Shown: positions 24,337 to 32,956 of the stretch, in pieces
How the letters are laid out: every line of letters begins with the position of its first letter
How positions within the stretch are numbered: position 1 is the first letter of the stretch
DNA from: Streptomyces bathyalis
Lineage (GTDB): Bacteria > Actinomycetota > Actinomycetes > Streptomycetales > Streptomycetaceae
Direction of reading: 5' to 3'
NCBI RefSeq assembly: GCF_015910445.1
Contig: NZ_CP048882.1
Span: 868,001-932,000, forward strand
Length of the DNA: 64,000 nt
Notes under the pieces: generated by a model
What the model was told of the DNA's origin: nothing
Seen by the model: the letters and a program-made list of their open reading frames with translations, nothing else
Database searches by the model: none
Made by a program: the position numbers and the translations under genes

Positions 24337-24762
24337 ATGGAGACCGCGACACGCTTCCGCGCCGCCGTCGAGACACGCGACCGGGCCGCGCTGGAAGAGC
24401 TGTTCACGGAGGACATCCGCTTCTACAGCCCGGTGAAGTTCACGCCCTTCGAAGGCAGGCCCATGGTGCTGGGGCTCTTCGACGTCCTGCTGCGCACCTT
24501 CGAGGACTTCCACTACACAGGGGAGTTCGACGGCGCGGCGCAGACCAGCACCGACGGCACCGATGCCCCGGCAGCGGTCCTCGTCTTCCGCGCCACGGTG
24601 CAGGGCAAGCAGATCCACGGCATCGACATGCTCCAGTTCGACGAGGCGGGCCGCATCAAGGAGTTCACCGTCATGGTCCGGCCGCAGTCCGCCGTGCAGG
24701 CGCTGGGTGAGGCGGTGTTCGCGGGACTGGTCGCCGACGGTCTCGTGCCCAAGTCCGGCTGA
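24337..24762 (+). CDS. SnoaL-like / NTF2-fold protein
   Basis: The 141-residue protein has the NTF2-like pattern: FRAAVETRDRAALEELFTEDIRFYSPV at the N-terminus, GRPMVLGLFDVLLRTFEDF, then alternating strands ending FDEAGRIKEFTVMVRP. Such domains bind small hydrophobic ligands and include limonene-epoxide-hydrolase-like enzymes and polyketide cyclases, but most are of unknown role. GGGGAGGAGAG lies just before the ATG. It is the probable target of the divergent PadR protein, so induction by a xenobiotic or antibiotic-like ligand is possible. Confidence 0.82.
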   Translation: METATRFRAAVETRDRAALEELFTEDIRFYSPVKFTPFEGRPMVLGLFDVLLRTFEDFHYTGEFDGAAQTSTDGTDAPAAVLVFRATVQGKQIHGIDMLQFDEAGRIKEFTVMVRPQSAVQALGEAVFAGLVADGLVPKSG

Positions 24763-24787
24763 GAGCAGGCGACTTCGTACCGGCATT

Positions 24788-24831
24788 GCGCCGCCTTCGG
24801 CCCCATCGCGCCGTGAGGCCGGGGGCGGCGC
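24788..24831 (+). terminator. hairpin after the SnoaL-like gene
   Basis: GCGCCGCCTTCGGCC (24788-24802) pairs with GGCCGGGGGCGGCGC (24817-24831), 15 bp with two T-G pairs, loop 14. No gene was found between 24763 and the IF-3-like ORF. Confidence 0.55.
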
Positions 24832-25019
24832 GGCGAAAACGGGATGAGCGGGCGAGGGGCCCGCGGATAGCCTGCCGCCCGGCGGAACCACCGTTGCGGC
24901 GCCCCGAGTCGGGCTCCGCGGCCGTCGCTACGGGTCACTCCCCGTACGGCGCCCGGTGGTCGCACGGACCCGCGCGGCTCGCCGCCGGAGCCGGCGCGTG
25001 CGCCGACAGAGGAGGACCC

Positions 25020-25262
25020 GTCAGCCCCGAACTCCGCATCAACGAACGGATAGACGCCACTGAGGTGCGCGTCGTCGGGCCCAGAGGCGAGCAGATGGGC
25101 ATCGTCCCACTCGCGAGGGCCCTGGAGATCACACACGAATACGGCCTGGACCTGGTCGAGGTGGCCGCGACGGCTCGCCCGCCGGTGTGCAAGATCATGA
25201 ACTACGAGGAATTCAGAGCCCGTCCGCCCCGCCCTCGCAGACCACGCGGCCTCGGCTGGTGA
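25020..25262 (+). CDS. IF-3 N-terminal-domain-only protein (truncated infC paralogue)
   Basis: The 80-residue product matches the N-terminal domain of translation initiation factor IF-3: PELRINERI, VRVVGPRGEQMGIVPLARAL, YGLDLVEVAATARPPVCKIMNYEEF. The linker and the whole C-terminal ribosome-binding domain are replaced by a short Pro/Arg tail. No ATG, GTG or TTG in frame is near the conserved start. Instead AGAGGAGG (25008-25015) is followed after 4 bases by GTC, exactly where IF-3 genes of other bacteria use a rare start such as AUU or AUC. Start and function are therefore uncertain; it may be a decayed paralogue or a regulatory fragment. Confidence 0.55.
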   Translation, partial: VSPELRINERIDATEVRVVGPRGEQMGIVPLARALEITHEYGLDLVEVAATARPPVCKIMNYEEFRARPPRPRRPRGLGW

Positions 25263-25340
25263 ACAGCCCGTACGGACAACCCCGAGGCCCGATGTACCGG
25301 CACGGCGGCCGGCGGGACAGGCCCGCGACCGCCCGTCCTT

Positions 25341-26102
25341 CTAGGTGCCCCCCTTGAGGTTCCGGCGCAGCAGCGGCAGCAGACGCTCCCAGTGCCGCTC
25401 CAGCGCCACGGGGCTGTACGCGGAGGTGTCGGACATGGTGAAGCCGTGAGGCCCCGGATAGACCTCGGAGGTGTAGCGGACTCCCGCCGCGTCCAGGGCC
25501 TCGTCCAGCCGCGCGATGTCCTTGGGAGGCATCGCGTCGTCGTTCTCCGCGTGGCCGAAGTGGAGTTCGGCGGTGACGGAGCCGACGTCCAGGTGCGGGC
25601 TGTCCGCCGCGTCGGTGGCGAGCCGGGCGCCGTGGAAGCCCGCGGCCGCGGCGACCGTGCCGGGGTGGGCGGACGCGGTGCGCAGGGCGAGCATCGCGCC
25701 CATGCAGTAGCCGGTGACGCCCACCGCGCCGGGGCTCACCTGCTCCTGCTGCGTGAGGAAGTCGAGGTAGGCGCCGGAGTCGGGGACGGACTTGTCGGGG
25801 GTGTGGTCCGCCATGACGGGCCTGACCTTCGCGATGAAGGCGTCGCGCGCCTCGGGCTCCCGCATGTCGGGCAGCGGGAACAGCGGTGCCCGGCCGTGGC
25901 GGTAGAAGACGTTGGGAGCGAGCACGTAGTAGCCGTGCGAGGCGAGCTTCATCGCGAGCCCCCGTATGACGGGCCGCAGGCCGATCACGTCCATGTACAG
26001 CAGGACGCCGGGGTGCCTGCCGCCCTCGGCGGGGAATGCGGCGAACGCGTCCGCCGTGCCGTCCGGGGCAGGGATGTCGAGGTCGAGGGACGTGATTTCC
26101 AT
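25341..26102 (-). CDS. dienelactone hydrolase-family protein
   Basis: This 253-residue alpha/beta-hydrolase carries the DLH catalytic set: Cys in GYCMGAML (nucleophile, about residue 134), Asp in HAENDDAMPP and His in GPHGFTM. Residues such as GVLLYMDVIGLRPVIRGLAMKLASHGY and APNVFYRHG are typical of the family. It hydrolyses small lactones or esters in the cytosol; dienelactone itself is only one possibility since no chlorocatechol genes are near. Confidence 0.88.
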   Translation of the reverse strand: MEITSLDLDIPAPDGTADAFAAFPAEGGRHPGVLLYMDVIGLRPVIRGLAMKLASHGYYVLAPNVFYRHGRAPLFPLPDMREPEARDAFIAKVRPVMADHTPDKSVPDSGAYLDFLTQQEQVSPGAVGVTGYCMGAMLALRTASAHPGTVAAAAGFHGARLATDAADSPHLDVGSVTAELHFGHAENDDAMPPKDIARLDEALDAAGVRYTSEVYPGPHGFTMSDTSAYSPVALERHWERLLPLLRRNLKGGT

Positions 26103-26145
26103 CGTCTGTGATCCTTCCGCCGCGAACAGGTGCCCGCCCGTCCTA

Positions 26146-26206
26146 TCACCGCCTCCGGCTCAGCGTCCTCACCGCCTCCGGCTCAGCGTCCTCACCGCCT
26201 CCGGCT
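26146..26206. repeat. 23-bp tandem repeat, about 2.6 copies
   Basis: The unit TCACCGCCTCCGGCTCAGCG plus TCC repeats at 26146, 26169 and 26192 (third copy partial). It lies upstream of the dienelactone hydrolase gene and downstream of the CycA-like gene. It looks like slippage; no function is evident. Confidence 0.75.
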
Positions 26207-26216
26207 TGGGCACGCG

Positions 26217-26272
26217 GGCGCCCCATGAGCCGTGAAGCCCCCTCGTCGATGCTTCACGGTCCATGGGGCGCC
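26217..26272 (-). terminator. large hairpin terminator of the CycA-like gene
   Basis: An 11-bp outer stem (26217-26227 with 26262-26272) and a 9-bp inner stem (CCGTGAAGC 26230-26238 with GCTTCACGG 26251-26259) enclose a 12-base loop. It starts 24 bases after the minus-strand permease stop. Confidence 0.65.
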
Positions 26273-26295
26273 GGTCGGTGCGGGCGTGCGGCGGC

Positions 26296-27756
26296 CTACC
26301 GGGAGGTGGGCACGCGCTCCGCCTTCTCCTCCCGGCCGTGTGCGGCAGCGGACTTCTCGATGCTGCGCAGCCTGACCCATCCACCTGCGAGCAGCACGGC
26401 CCAGATGGCACCCACGTAGAGGGAGATGCGGGCCTCCGGGTCGTAGGCGATGAGGCCGGTGACCATGAGGAGGAACAGCAGCGCGACCGTGCTGGCCACG
26501 GCACCGCCCGGAGCGGGGAACGAGGACTCGCGCAACTGGCCCGCCTTCAGCGCCCGGCGGTAGCGGATGTGGCTGCAGAGGATCATCATCCAGGTCCAGA
26601 TGCCCGCGGCGGTCGCCACCGACGTGACGTAGCCGAACGCCTTCTCCGGCACCAGGTAGTTGATGACGACGCCGATCCCCATCAGCGCGACGGATGCCGT
26701 GATGCCGACGGCGGGCGACTTGCGGGAGTTGAGCCGCGCGAAGATCTTCGGCGCCTGGCTGTTCGCCGCCAGGTCGCGCAGCATGCGCCCGGTGGAGTAC
26801 ATGCCGGAGTTGCACGAGGACAGGGCGGCCGTCAGCACGACGAAGTTGACGATGCCGGCGGCCAGCGGAATGCCCATCTCGGAGAAGGCACGGACGAACG
26901 GGCTCTCCCCCTCCGAGTACTGCGTCCACTTCACGACCGACAGGATGATCAGCAGCGCACCCACGTAGAAGAAGATGATCCGCCAGGGCAGCGTGTTGAT
27001 GGCCTTGGGGAGGGTCTTCTCCGGGTTCTCCGACTCACCCGCGGTGACGCCGACGAGTTCCACGGCGAGGTAGGCGAACATGACGCCCTGGAGCGTCATC
27101 AGGCTGGAGCCGATGCCGTTGGGGAAGAACCCGTCGTGCGCGTACAGGTTTGCCGCCGAGGCGGTGTCGCCCACCTCGGAGAAGCCCAGGGTCAGCACAC
27201 CGAGACCGATCACGATCATGCCGATGATGGCCGTGACCTTGATCATCGAGAACCAGAACTCGATCTCCCCGAAAATCTTGACGGAGATGAGGTTCACTCC
27301 GAAGAGCACCACCAGGAACACCAGTGCGCTGACCCACTGCGGAATCACCGGGAACCAGAAATGGATGTAGATCGCGGCGGCCGTCAGTTCGGCCATGCCC
27401 GTGACGACCCAGAGGAGCCAGTACGTCCAGCCCGTGGCGAAGCCGAAGAACGGCCCGAGGAATTCGCGGGCGTATTCCGCGAAACTACCGGACACCGGCC
27501 GGTAGAGAAGGAGTTCGCCGAGTGCCCGCATGATGAGGAAGACGACCACACCCGCGAGGGCGTACATGAGAATGATGCTGGGGCCGGCCTTCGCGATATT
27601 CGCTCCGGCTCCCATGAAAAGGCCGACACCGATGGCGCCGCCGATCGCGATCATTTGAACCTGACGCGAACCGAGACCGCGCTCGTATCCCTCTTCGGAA
27701 CCGCTGCTCGCAGCCCCTCCGGCGTCTTCAGGCTGCCTGGTTTCCACCGAGACCAT
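26296..27756 (-). CDS. amino acid permease, CycA-like (D-Ala/D-Ser/Gly) type
   Basis: The 486-residue protein has 12 hydrophobic segments and follows E. coli CycA closely in landmarks: QMIAIGGAIGVGLFMGAG, MRALGELLL, FFGFATGWTYWLLWVVTGMAEL, FGEIEFWFSMIKVTAI, ELVGVTAGESENPEKTLPKAIN and NSGMYSTGRML. CycA imports glycine, D-alanine, D-serine and D-cycloserine with protons. The ATG at 27756 follows GGAGAAAGG at longer than usual spacing; the upstream in-frame ATG would add 54 uncharacteristic residues. It lies head-to-head with the GntR gene. Glycine import would suit the flavoprotein locus next door. Confidence 0.88.
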   Translation of the reverse strand: MVSVETRQPEDAGGAASSGSEEGYERGLGSRQVQMIAIGGAIGVGLFMGAGANIAKAGPSIILMYALAGVVVFLIMRALGELLLYRPVSGSFAEYAREFLGPFFGFATGWTYWLLWVVTGMAELTAAAIYIHFWFPVIPQWVSALVFLVVLFGVNLISVKIFGEIEFWFSMIKVTAIIGMIVIGLGVLTLGFSEVGDTASAANLYAHDGFFPNGIGSSLMTLQGVMFAYLAVELVGVTAGESENPEKTLPKAINTLPWRIIFFYVGALLIILSVVKWTQYSEGESPFVRAFSEMGIPLAAGIVNFVVLTAALSSCNSGMYSTGRMLRDLAANSQAPKIFARLNSRKSPAVGITASVALMGIGVVINYLVPEKAFGYVTSVATAAGIWTWMMILCSHIRYRRALKAGQLRESSFPAPGGAVASTVALLFLLMVTGLIAYDPEARISLYVGAIWAVLLAGGWVRLRSIEKSAAAHGREEKAERVPTSR

Positions 27757-28310
27757 TACGTCCGTGCCTTTCTCCACGTCCGGCCGCGCATTCGAATCGG
27801 GCCGGATCCGGCTCTCCCGGGAATGAATGGAGGTGCTGGCCGGCAATCTGCCAGCACTGGTCTCCTGCACAGCAGGAGGGACGCCGTGCAGGAGATCGTG
27901 AAGATTTATCACGGCCATGGGACCGGCTCCCGCGGCGAAGTGTGGCGGGCGTCACAGGGAGAACCGCCCATAGTCGGCGTGCCGCCCCAATTGGCTCGCT
28001 CCTGACACCCGGATCGTTACCTCGATTTGAGGATTGATTAAGGAATCCCCCGTTGACTTGAGCTGGAATTGAGGAAGCGATTGAGCTCGGCTTGAGGGTC
28101 CGTCAGGTGTCCTCGTCAGAAATTTGAGGATCACTTGAGGAAAGCCGCTCCACGGGCGGTGCTCGCGGCACCCGTGGAAGAAAAGGCCGACGCCGCAGCC
28201 GTCGCCCGGAACCCGGGGGAGGCGGGCCCGGCCCCGGCGTCGTCCGTGGTCCCGTCCGGGACTGTCGCCGCCCGGCTGACCAGCGGGCTCGCTGTGCGAG
28301 ACTACGCCGC
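27757..28310. other. 554-bp divergent control region without a gene
   Basis: The region between the CycA-like gene and the GntR gene is A/T-rich at 28010-28140 and holds the helically phased TTGAG array described separately. No coding sequence with actinomycete codon bias was seen. Confidence 0.6.
28027..28141. promoter_or_regulatory. helically phased array of TTGAG heptamers
   Basis: TTGAG occurs at 28027, 28058, 28069, 28081, 28092, 28124 and 28135, five of them as TTGAGG. Spacings are 31, 11, 12, 11, 32 and 11 bases, all close to multiples of one DNA turn, so the motifs face one side. Such 11-bp direct repeats are typical targets of OmpR/PhoB-type regulators. Confidence 0.5.
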
Positions 28311-29126
28311 ATGGCGCGTGTGTCTTCGGATCCCGGGTGGCTGGGGAGCGCCCCTGATCTGACTGCTCCGTCCACGCTTCCCGCGCACACCCGTATCGAG
28401 CGGTGGCTGATGGGCGTCATCGAGCGGCGCGATCTCGTACCCGGCGACAAGCTGCCCGTCGAGGAGCGGTTCGCCGCGAGTCTCGGGGTGAGCCGGATGA
28501 CTCTCCGGCAGGCGCTCGCGAGCCTGGAGAAGGCCGGGACCGTCGTACGGAAGAGGGGACGCGGCGTCGGCGGGACCTTCGTCTCCGAGGCAAGGATCGA
28601 GTGCGATCTTACGGGGCTGGCCGGGTTCACCGAGCAGATGCAACGGGCCGACGTCCGGGCGGGCGCCCGGCTCGTCAGCGCGGCGACGATAGCAGCCGAC
28701 CGGGCAGCCTCCGACGCGCTGTCCCTCCCGCCCGGTGCCGCGGTGCACGAAGTCGTGCGGGTGCGGACGGCCAATCGCCGGCCGCTTGCGCTGGAGCGTG
28801 CGTACTTCCCCGCAGAAGTGTTCCCGGACCTGCTGGAGCAGGGCCTGACCGGGTCGATCTACCGGCTGATCTCGCGCCGCTACGGGCAGAGGCCCCAGGT
28901 GGCGTCCGAGAGCCTGGAGCCGGTGATCCCGACCGAGGAGGAGGCCCGGCTGCTGCGCGTGGAGGCCACCACGCCGCTGATGCTGATCGAACGCACCGCG
29001 TACAGCGGCAGCGGGCTGGCACTGGAGTACGCGCGGGATCTGTTCAGGTCCGACCGGGTGCGCATCTCCTTCCGCACGGGAATCGGCCAGGCCGACGGCG
29101 CGAAGGGGACCGCCTCCAACAGCTAG
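28311..29126 (+). CDS. GntR/HutC-family transcriptional regulator (UTRA domain)
   Basis: The 271-residue protein has a GntR winged helix (IERWLMGVIERRDLVPGDKLPVEERFAASLGVSRMTLRQALASLEKAGTVVRKRGRG, about residues 28-85) and a C-terminal UTRA ligand domain (DRAASDALSLPPGAAVHEVVRVRTANRRPLALERAYFP and LMLIERTAYSGSGLALEYARDLFRSDRVRI). HutC-type regulators respond to small metabolites. A perfect HutC-type box (GTCTAGAC) lies downstream, before the flavoprotein operon. The CycA-like permease is divergent. No ribosome site is visible at the ATG. Confidence 0.92.
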   Translation: MARVSSDPGWLGSAPDLTAPSTLPAHTRIERWLMGVIERRDLVPGDKLPVEERFAASLGVSRMTLRQALASLEKAGTVVRKRGRGVGGTFVSEARIECDLTGLAGFTEQMQRADVRAGARLVSAATIAADRAASDALSLPPGAAVHEVVRVRTANRRPLALERAYFPAEVFPDLLEQGLTGSIYRLISRRYGQRPQVASESLEPVIPTEEEARLLRVEATTPLMLIERTAYSGSGLALEYARDLFRSDRVRISFRTGIGQADGAKGTASNS

Positions 29127-29467
29127 CCGTGGCGGCGGACTCCTCTGTCAGGGCTGCTGTCCCGAACGGCCGGGCGGGCCGGACTCCACGGGCGCTCACG
29201 GAAGTCGGCGGCTCCTCTCCCCCGCTGCTCATCGGCCGCCGTTCGCCCGCGACCAGCGGGTTTCCCTCCCGACGACCGGGCTTCACCATCCGGATGGCCT
29301 CCGCGCATTCACGACCCGAGGCGGATTGCGTCTAGACCTTTTATGAGTCCGGGCCCGGTGGTAGCGTCCGCCGTCTATCGGTCCGCGCCCGCCTCTCGGC
29401 CGGGCGCCGCAGCCAGCATCGCCATCTCGATCCCCAACGGCCCGCCTTCCGCGATCTACACCACGGG
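29127..29467. other. promoter region of the flavoprotein locus, no gene seen
   Basis: Apart from the GntR box at 29330-29337 and a -10-like TATGAG at 29342-29347, no gene or strong repeat was seen. A transcript starting near 29354 would have a leader of about 110 bases. Confidence 0.5.
29330..29337. promoter_or_regulatory. GntR (HutC-type) operator GTCTAGAC
   Basis: The palindrome fits the published HutC-subfamily consensus GT-N-TA-N-AC exactly. It lies 4 bases from a -10-like element and about 130 bases before the first flavoprotein gene. Confidence 0.55.
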
Positions 29468-31888
29468 ATGTTCATGGCACTGCCCGATCGGAGCCGAGTG
29501 GTCGTCATCGGTGGCGGCGTCGTCGGCTGCAGCATCGCTTACCACCTCGCGGGGCGCGGGTGGAGCGACGTCCTGCTGGTCGAGCGCAAGAACCTCACCC
29601 ACGGCAGCACATGGCATGCCGCCGGACTCGTGGGCCAGTTGAGAGGGTCCAGCAACCTCACGCGGCTGATGCGCAAGAGCGTGGAGACGTACCGGACCCT
29701 GGAGGAGTCCACGGGTTGTGCCACCGGATGGCGCGGCGTCGGCTCCGTACGCGTCGCCGCCTGCGCGGACCGGTGGGAGGAGCTGAAGCGGCTGGCGACC
29801 GCGGGCAAGAGCTTCGGCTTCGACGTCCACCTGGCCTCGCCCTCGGAGGCGAAGGAACTGTTCCCGCTGCTGGAGACCGACGGCCTGTACGGGGCTACGT
29901 GGGTGCCCGGCGACGGCTACGTCGACCCGAGCCAGCTGACCCAGGCCTTCGCCACGGGAGCCCGCGCCGCCGGTGTGCGCATCGTCCAGAACTGCCGCGT
30001 GGAGGCCGTCGAACGCCGGGGCCGCAGGGTGACGGCTGTGGTCACCGAGCAGGGCCGCGTCGAGTGCGACGTCGTCGTGAACGCAACCGGGATGTGGGGC
30101 ACGGAGACGGCGCGGCTCGCGGGAGTGGACGTCGCCGCGGGAATGGTGGAGCACCAGTACGTGGTGACGGAGAAGACGCCCGAGGTGCCACCGGACCTGC
30201 CGACGTTCCGCGACCCCGACGCCCGCATCTATCTCAAGCCGGAGACCGGAGCCCTGCTCGTCGGTGGCTGGGAGGACGGAACCCGCGTGCCGTGGCGCAC
30301 CATCCCGCGGGACCTGGGGCCCGAGCTGTTCACACCGGACATGGACCGCTTCGCGCCGCTCGCGGAGGGCGCCACCACCAGAGTGCCGGCGTTCGGCGAC
30401 CTGGGGATTCAGACGTGGGTCAACGGGCCGATCCCCTTCTCGCCCGACGCGGAACCCTTGATGGGCGTCACCGAGGGCCTGGACAACCTCTTCCACTGCT
30501 GCGGATTCTCAGCGGGCGTCGCGGCGGCGGGCGGTGCCGGTGACGCGATGGCGAACTGGATCGTCGACGGCGATCCGGGCATGGATCTGTGGCCCTTCGA
30601 CGTCCGCCGCTTCGGAGCGTCGCACAACGTGCCCGCCTATCTGGAGCAGCGCGTGGTGGGCGCGTACGAGAACTACTACCGACTGCACTACCCCAACAGC
30701 GAGTTGGCGGCCCCGCGCGGTCAGCGGCGCAGCCCCCTGCACGACGTGCTGCTCTCGCGCGGCGCGGTCTTCGGCACCAAGTACGGCTGGGAGCGGGCGA
30801 ATTGGTTCGCGCCGCCCGGTGTGGACCCGGTCGAGGAGCCGACATTCGGACGCAGCAACGCCTGGCCGCACATCGGGGAGGAGCACCGCGCGGTGCGCGA
30901 GGGCGTGGGAGTGGTCGACCGGACGTCGCTCGCCAAGGTCGAGATCTCGGGGCCCGGCGCACTCGCCCTGATGCAGAGGACCGCCGGCGCGGACCTCGAC
31001 GTCGCGCCGGGTCGCGTCGTGCACACCCAACTGCTCAACGTGCGGGGCGGCATCGAGGCGGACGTGACGGTCACCCGCCTCGCGGAGGAGCTGTTCCTCC
31101 TCGTCACGGGGAGCGCGTCCGGACGCCACGACCTTACGTTCCTGCTCCAGAACGCGCCCGACGACGGTTCGGTGACCGTACGGGACGTCACCTCCGCCTG
31201 GGGCGTGCTCGAGGTGTGCGGGCCGCGGGCGGGCGATGTCGTGCGGCAGTTGAGCCGATGCGACTTCGGCGACCACGCGTTCGGGTTCATGACCGCCCGG
31301 GAGGCCGATCTGGGTTTCGCACCGGTGCGGGCTCTGCGGGTGACGTGCGTCGGCGAGGCCGGCTGGCAATTCCACATCCCCACCGAGTACATGCGGGGCG
31401 TGTACGACCAACTCCTGGCCGCCGGCGCGGAGTCCGGGATCCGGGACGTGGGCTGGAGGGCGGTCGACTCGCTGCGTCTGGAGAAGCAGATCCCGCTCTG
31501 GCCGGCCGACATCGGCAGCGACCACAGCCCGTACCAGGCGGGGCTCGGCTCCGGGGTCCGTCCGGACAAGCCGGGATTGCTGGCCGGGCCGGCGCTGCGC
31601 AAGCTGCGGGACGAGCGCCCGGCGAAGAGGCTGTGCTGGTTCTCCACCGACGCGGACGTGGTGATGCACGGCGGTGAACTGGTGACGCGGGCCGGCACGG
31701 ATCTGGCCGCGGGTGTGAGGAGTGCGGGCTACGGCTGGACGGTGGGCAGAACCATCTTCAGCGCCTATGTGCCCGAGGAGTCCGCTCACGGCTCGGCCTT
31801 CCAAGTGGAGGTCGCGGGGCGCAGGTTCGACGCGACGCGCCACGACGCACCCCTCCACGACCCCGACGGGAAGAACTTCCGTACCTGA
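29468..31888 (+). CDS. FAD-dependent dimethylglycine/sarcosine dehydrogenase-like protein with GcvT domain (A)
   Basis: The 806-residue protein has an N-terminal FAD domain (Rossmann GGGVVG at 15-20), the motif GSTWHAAGL with His50 in the place of the covalent flavin histidine of dimethylglycine dehydrogenase, and a C-terminal GcvT/aminomethyltransferase half (from about residue 440; KVEISGPGALALMQR, GGIEADVTVTRL, SLRLEKQIP). The family oxidises N-methyl groups and passes the one-carbon unit to tetrahydrofolate. ATG 29474 is an equally good start; neither has a ribosome site. It begins a four-gene unit. The methylated substrate is not evident. Confidence 0.87.
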   Translation: MFMALPDRSRVVVIGGGVVGCSIAYHLAGRGWSDVLLVERKNLTHGSTWHAAGLVGQLRGSSNLTRLMRKSVETYRTLEESTGCATGWRGVGSVRVAACADRWEELKRLATAGKSFGFDVHLASPSEAKELFPLLETDGLYGATWVPGDGYVDPSQLTQAFATGARAAGVRIVQNCRVEAVERRGRRVTAVVTEQGRVECDVVVNATGMWGTETARLAGVDVAAGMVEHQYVVTEKTPEVPPDLPTFRDPDARIYLKPETGALLVGGWEDGTRVPWRTIPRDLGPELFTPDMDRFAPLAEGATTRVPAFGDLGIQTWVNGPIPFSPDAEPLMGVTEGLDNLFHCCGFSAGVAAAGGAGDAMANWIVDGDPGMDLWPFDVRRFGASHNVPAYLEQRVVGAYENYYRLHYPNSELAAPRGQRRSPLHDVLLSRGAVFGTKYGWERANWFAPPGVDPVEEPTFGRSNAWPHIGEEHRAVREGVGVVDRTSLAKVEISGPGALALMQRTAGADLDVAPGRVVHTQLLNVRGGIEADVTVTRLAEELFLLVTGSASGRHDLTFLLQNAPDDGSVTVRDVTSAWGVLEVCGPRAGDVVRQLSRCDFGDHAFGFMTAREADLGFAPVRALRVTCVGEAGWQFHIPTEYMRGVYDQLLAAGAESGIRDVGWRAVDSLRLEKQIPLWPADIGSDHSPYQAGLGSGVRPDKPGLLAGPALRKLRDERPAKRLCWFSTDADVVMHGGELVTRAGTDLAAGVRSAGYGWTVGRTIFSAYVPEESAHGSAFQVEVAGRRFDATRHDAPLHDPDGKNFRT

Positions 31889-31926
31889 GAATCCGATCAG
31901 CACGAGGACACGAGGAGCGACCGCGA

Positions 31927-32880
31927 ATGGACAAGCAGGACGCCGGCATCGTGGAAGACCTCTCCCGGACCGGGACGGAGCCGCTGAAGGATCTGCTGGA
32001 GCGGATTCCCTCTCTCGCAGGCCGGTCATGTGAGGTCTCGGAGCTCTCCGGCGGGCTGACGAACCGCAACTACCGGGTCGTCGCGGGCGGAACCGACTGC
32101 GTCGTACGGGTCTTCGGCAACGAACCCGAGTTGCCGATCGACCGTGACCACGAGCACCTCAATTCGACTGCCGCGGCGTCCACCGGTGTCGGCGCACCCG
32201 TCCTCGACTACATCCCGGACCACGGAATGCTGGTCGTCGGCTACATCGACGGCGTGACCATGTCCGACGAACTGATCAAGAAGCCCGGCAACCTCCGCCG
32301 TGTGGCGGAGTCCTGCCGCCGACTGCACCAAGGGCCGCGGTTCGTGAGCGAGTTCGACATGGCCGACGTGCAGGACCGGTACCTGGCGACGGTGCGGGAG
32401 CGTGGCTTCCGGCTGCCGGACCGCTATCTGGAGAACATGGAGGCCGTCCACCGGGTGCGTGACGTCCTGGCCGCGACCCCGGTCGAGACGGTGCCGTGCA
32501 ACAACGACCTGCTCGCCGAGAACTTCATCGACGACGGCGAACAGATCTGGATCATCGACTACGAGTACGCGGGCAACAACGACCCCTGCTTCGAACTGGG
32601 CAACATCTGGAGCGAATGCCACCTGTCCGTCGAGGAGTTGGAGGAGCTGATCACCGCGTACTTCGGCCGCCCCAGCCCCGGCAAGGTCGCACGCGCCCAG
32701 CTCCAGGGACTGATGTCGAAGTACGGCTGGACGCTGTGGGCGTCGATCCAGCAGGCGACGAGCAGCATCGACTTCGACTTCTGGACATGGGGGATGGAGA
32801 AGTACGACACGGCCGTCGGGATCCTCTCCAGCGGCTCCCGCTTCGAGCGTCTGCTGGAAGACGCCCGGATCGCCGACTGA
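31927..32880 (+). CDS. choline/ethanolamine-kinase-like phosphotransferase (APH fold)
   Basis: The 317-residue protein has a kinase-like APH fold: the N-lobe motif SGGLTNRNYRV, the catalytic loop CNNDLLAENFI (Asp194, Asn199) and the metal-binding IIDYEYA (Asp211). In choline kinases the loop normally reads HND; here the histidine is Asn192. The rest of the loop supports activity. A tryptophan-rich C-terminus (YGWTLWASIQQATSSIDFDFWTWG) is typical of LicA-like choline kinases. It lies 38 bases after the first flavoprotein gene and before a permease, so it may trap an imported amino alcohol by phosphorylation. Confidence 0.82.
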   Translation: MDKQDAGIVEDLSRTGTEPLKDLLERIPSLAGRSCEVSELSGGLTNRNYRVVAGGTDCVVRVFGNEPELPIDRDHEHLNSTAAASTGVGAPVLDYIPDHGMLVVGYIDGVTMSDELIKKPGNLRRVAESCRRLHQGPRFVSEFDMADVQDRYLATVRERGFRLPDRYLENMEAVHRVRDVLAATPVETVPCNNDLLAENFIDDGEQIWIIDYEYAGNNDPCFELGNIWSECHLSVEELEELITAYFGRPSPGKVARAQLQGLMSKYGWTLWASIQQATSSIDFDFWTWGMEKYDTAVGILSSGSRFERLLEDARIAD

Positions 32881-32956
32881 CCACCGCGGCCGGGCGCCGC
32901 CTCTGGAAGACCACGGGATCCTTGCCCGGCCCACGGCCACCTCCGAAAGGTCTGCC

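Noticed and set aside
26146-26206. CRISPR-like repeat
   Set aside because: The 23-bp units are directly adjacent with no spacers and there are no cas genes, so this is a plain tandem repeat.
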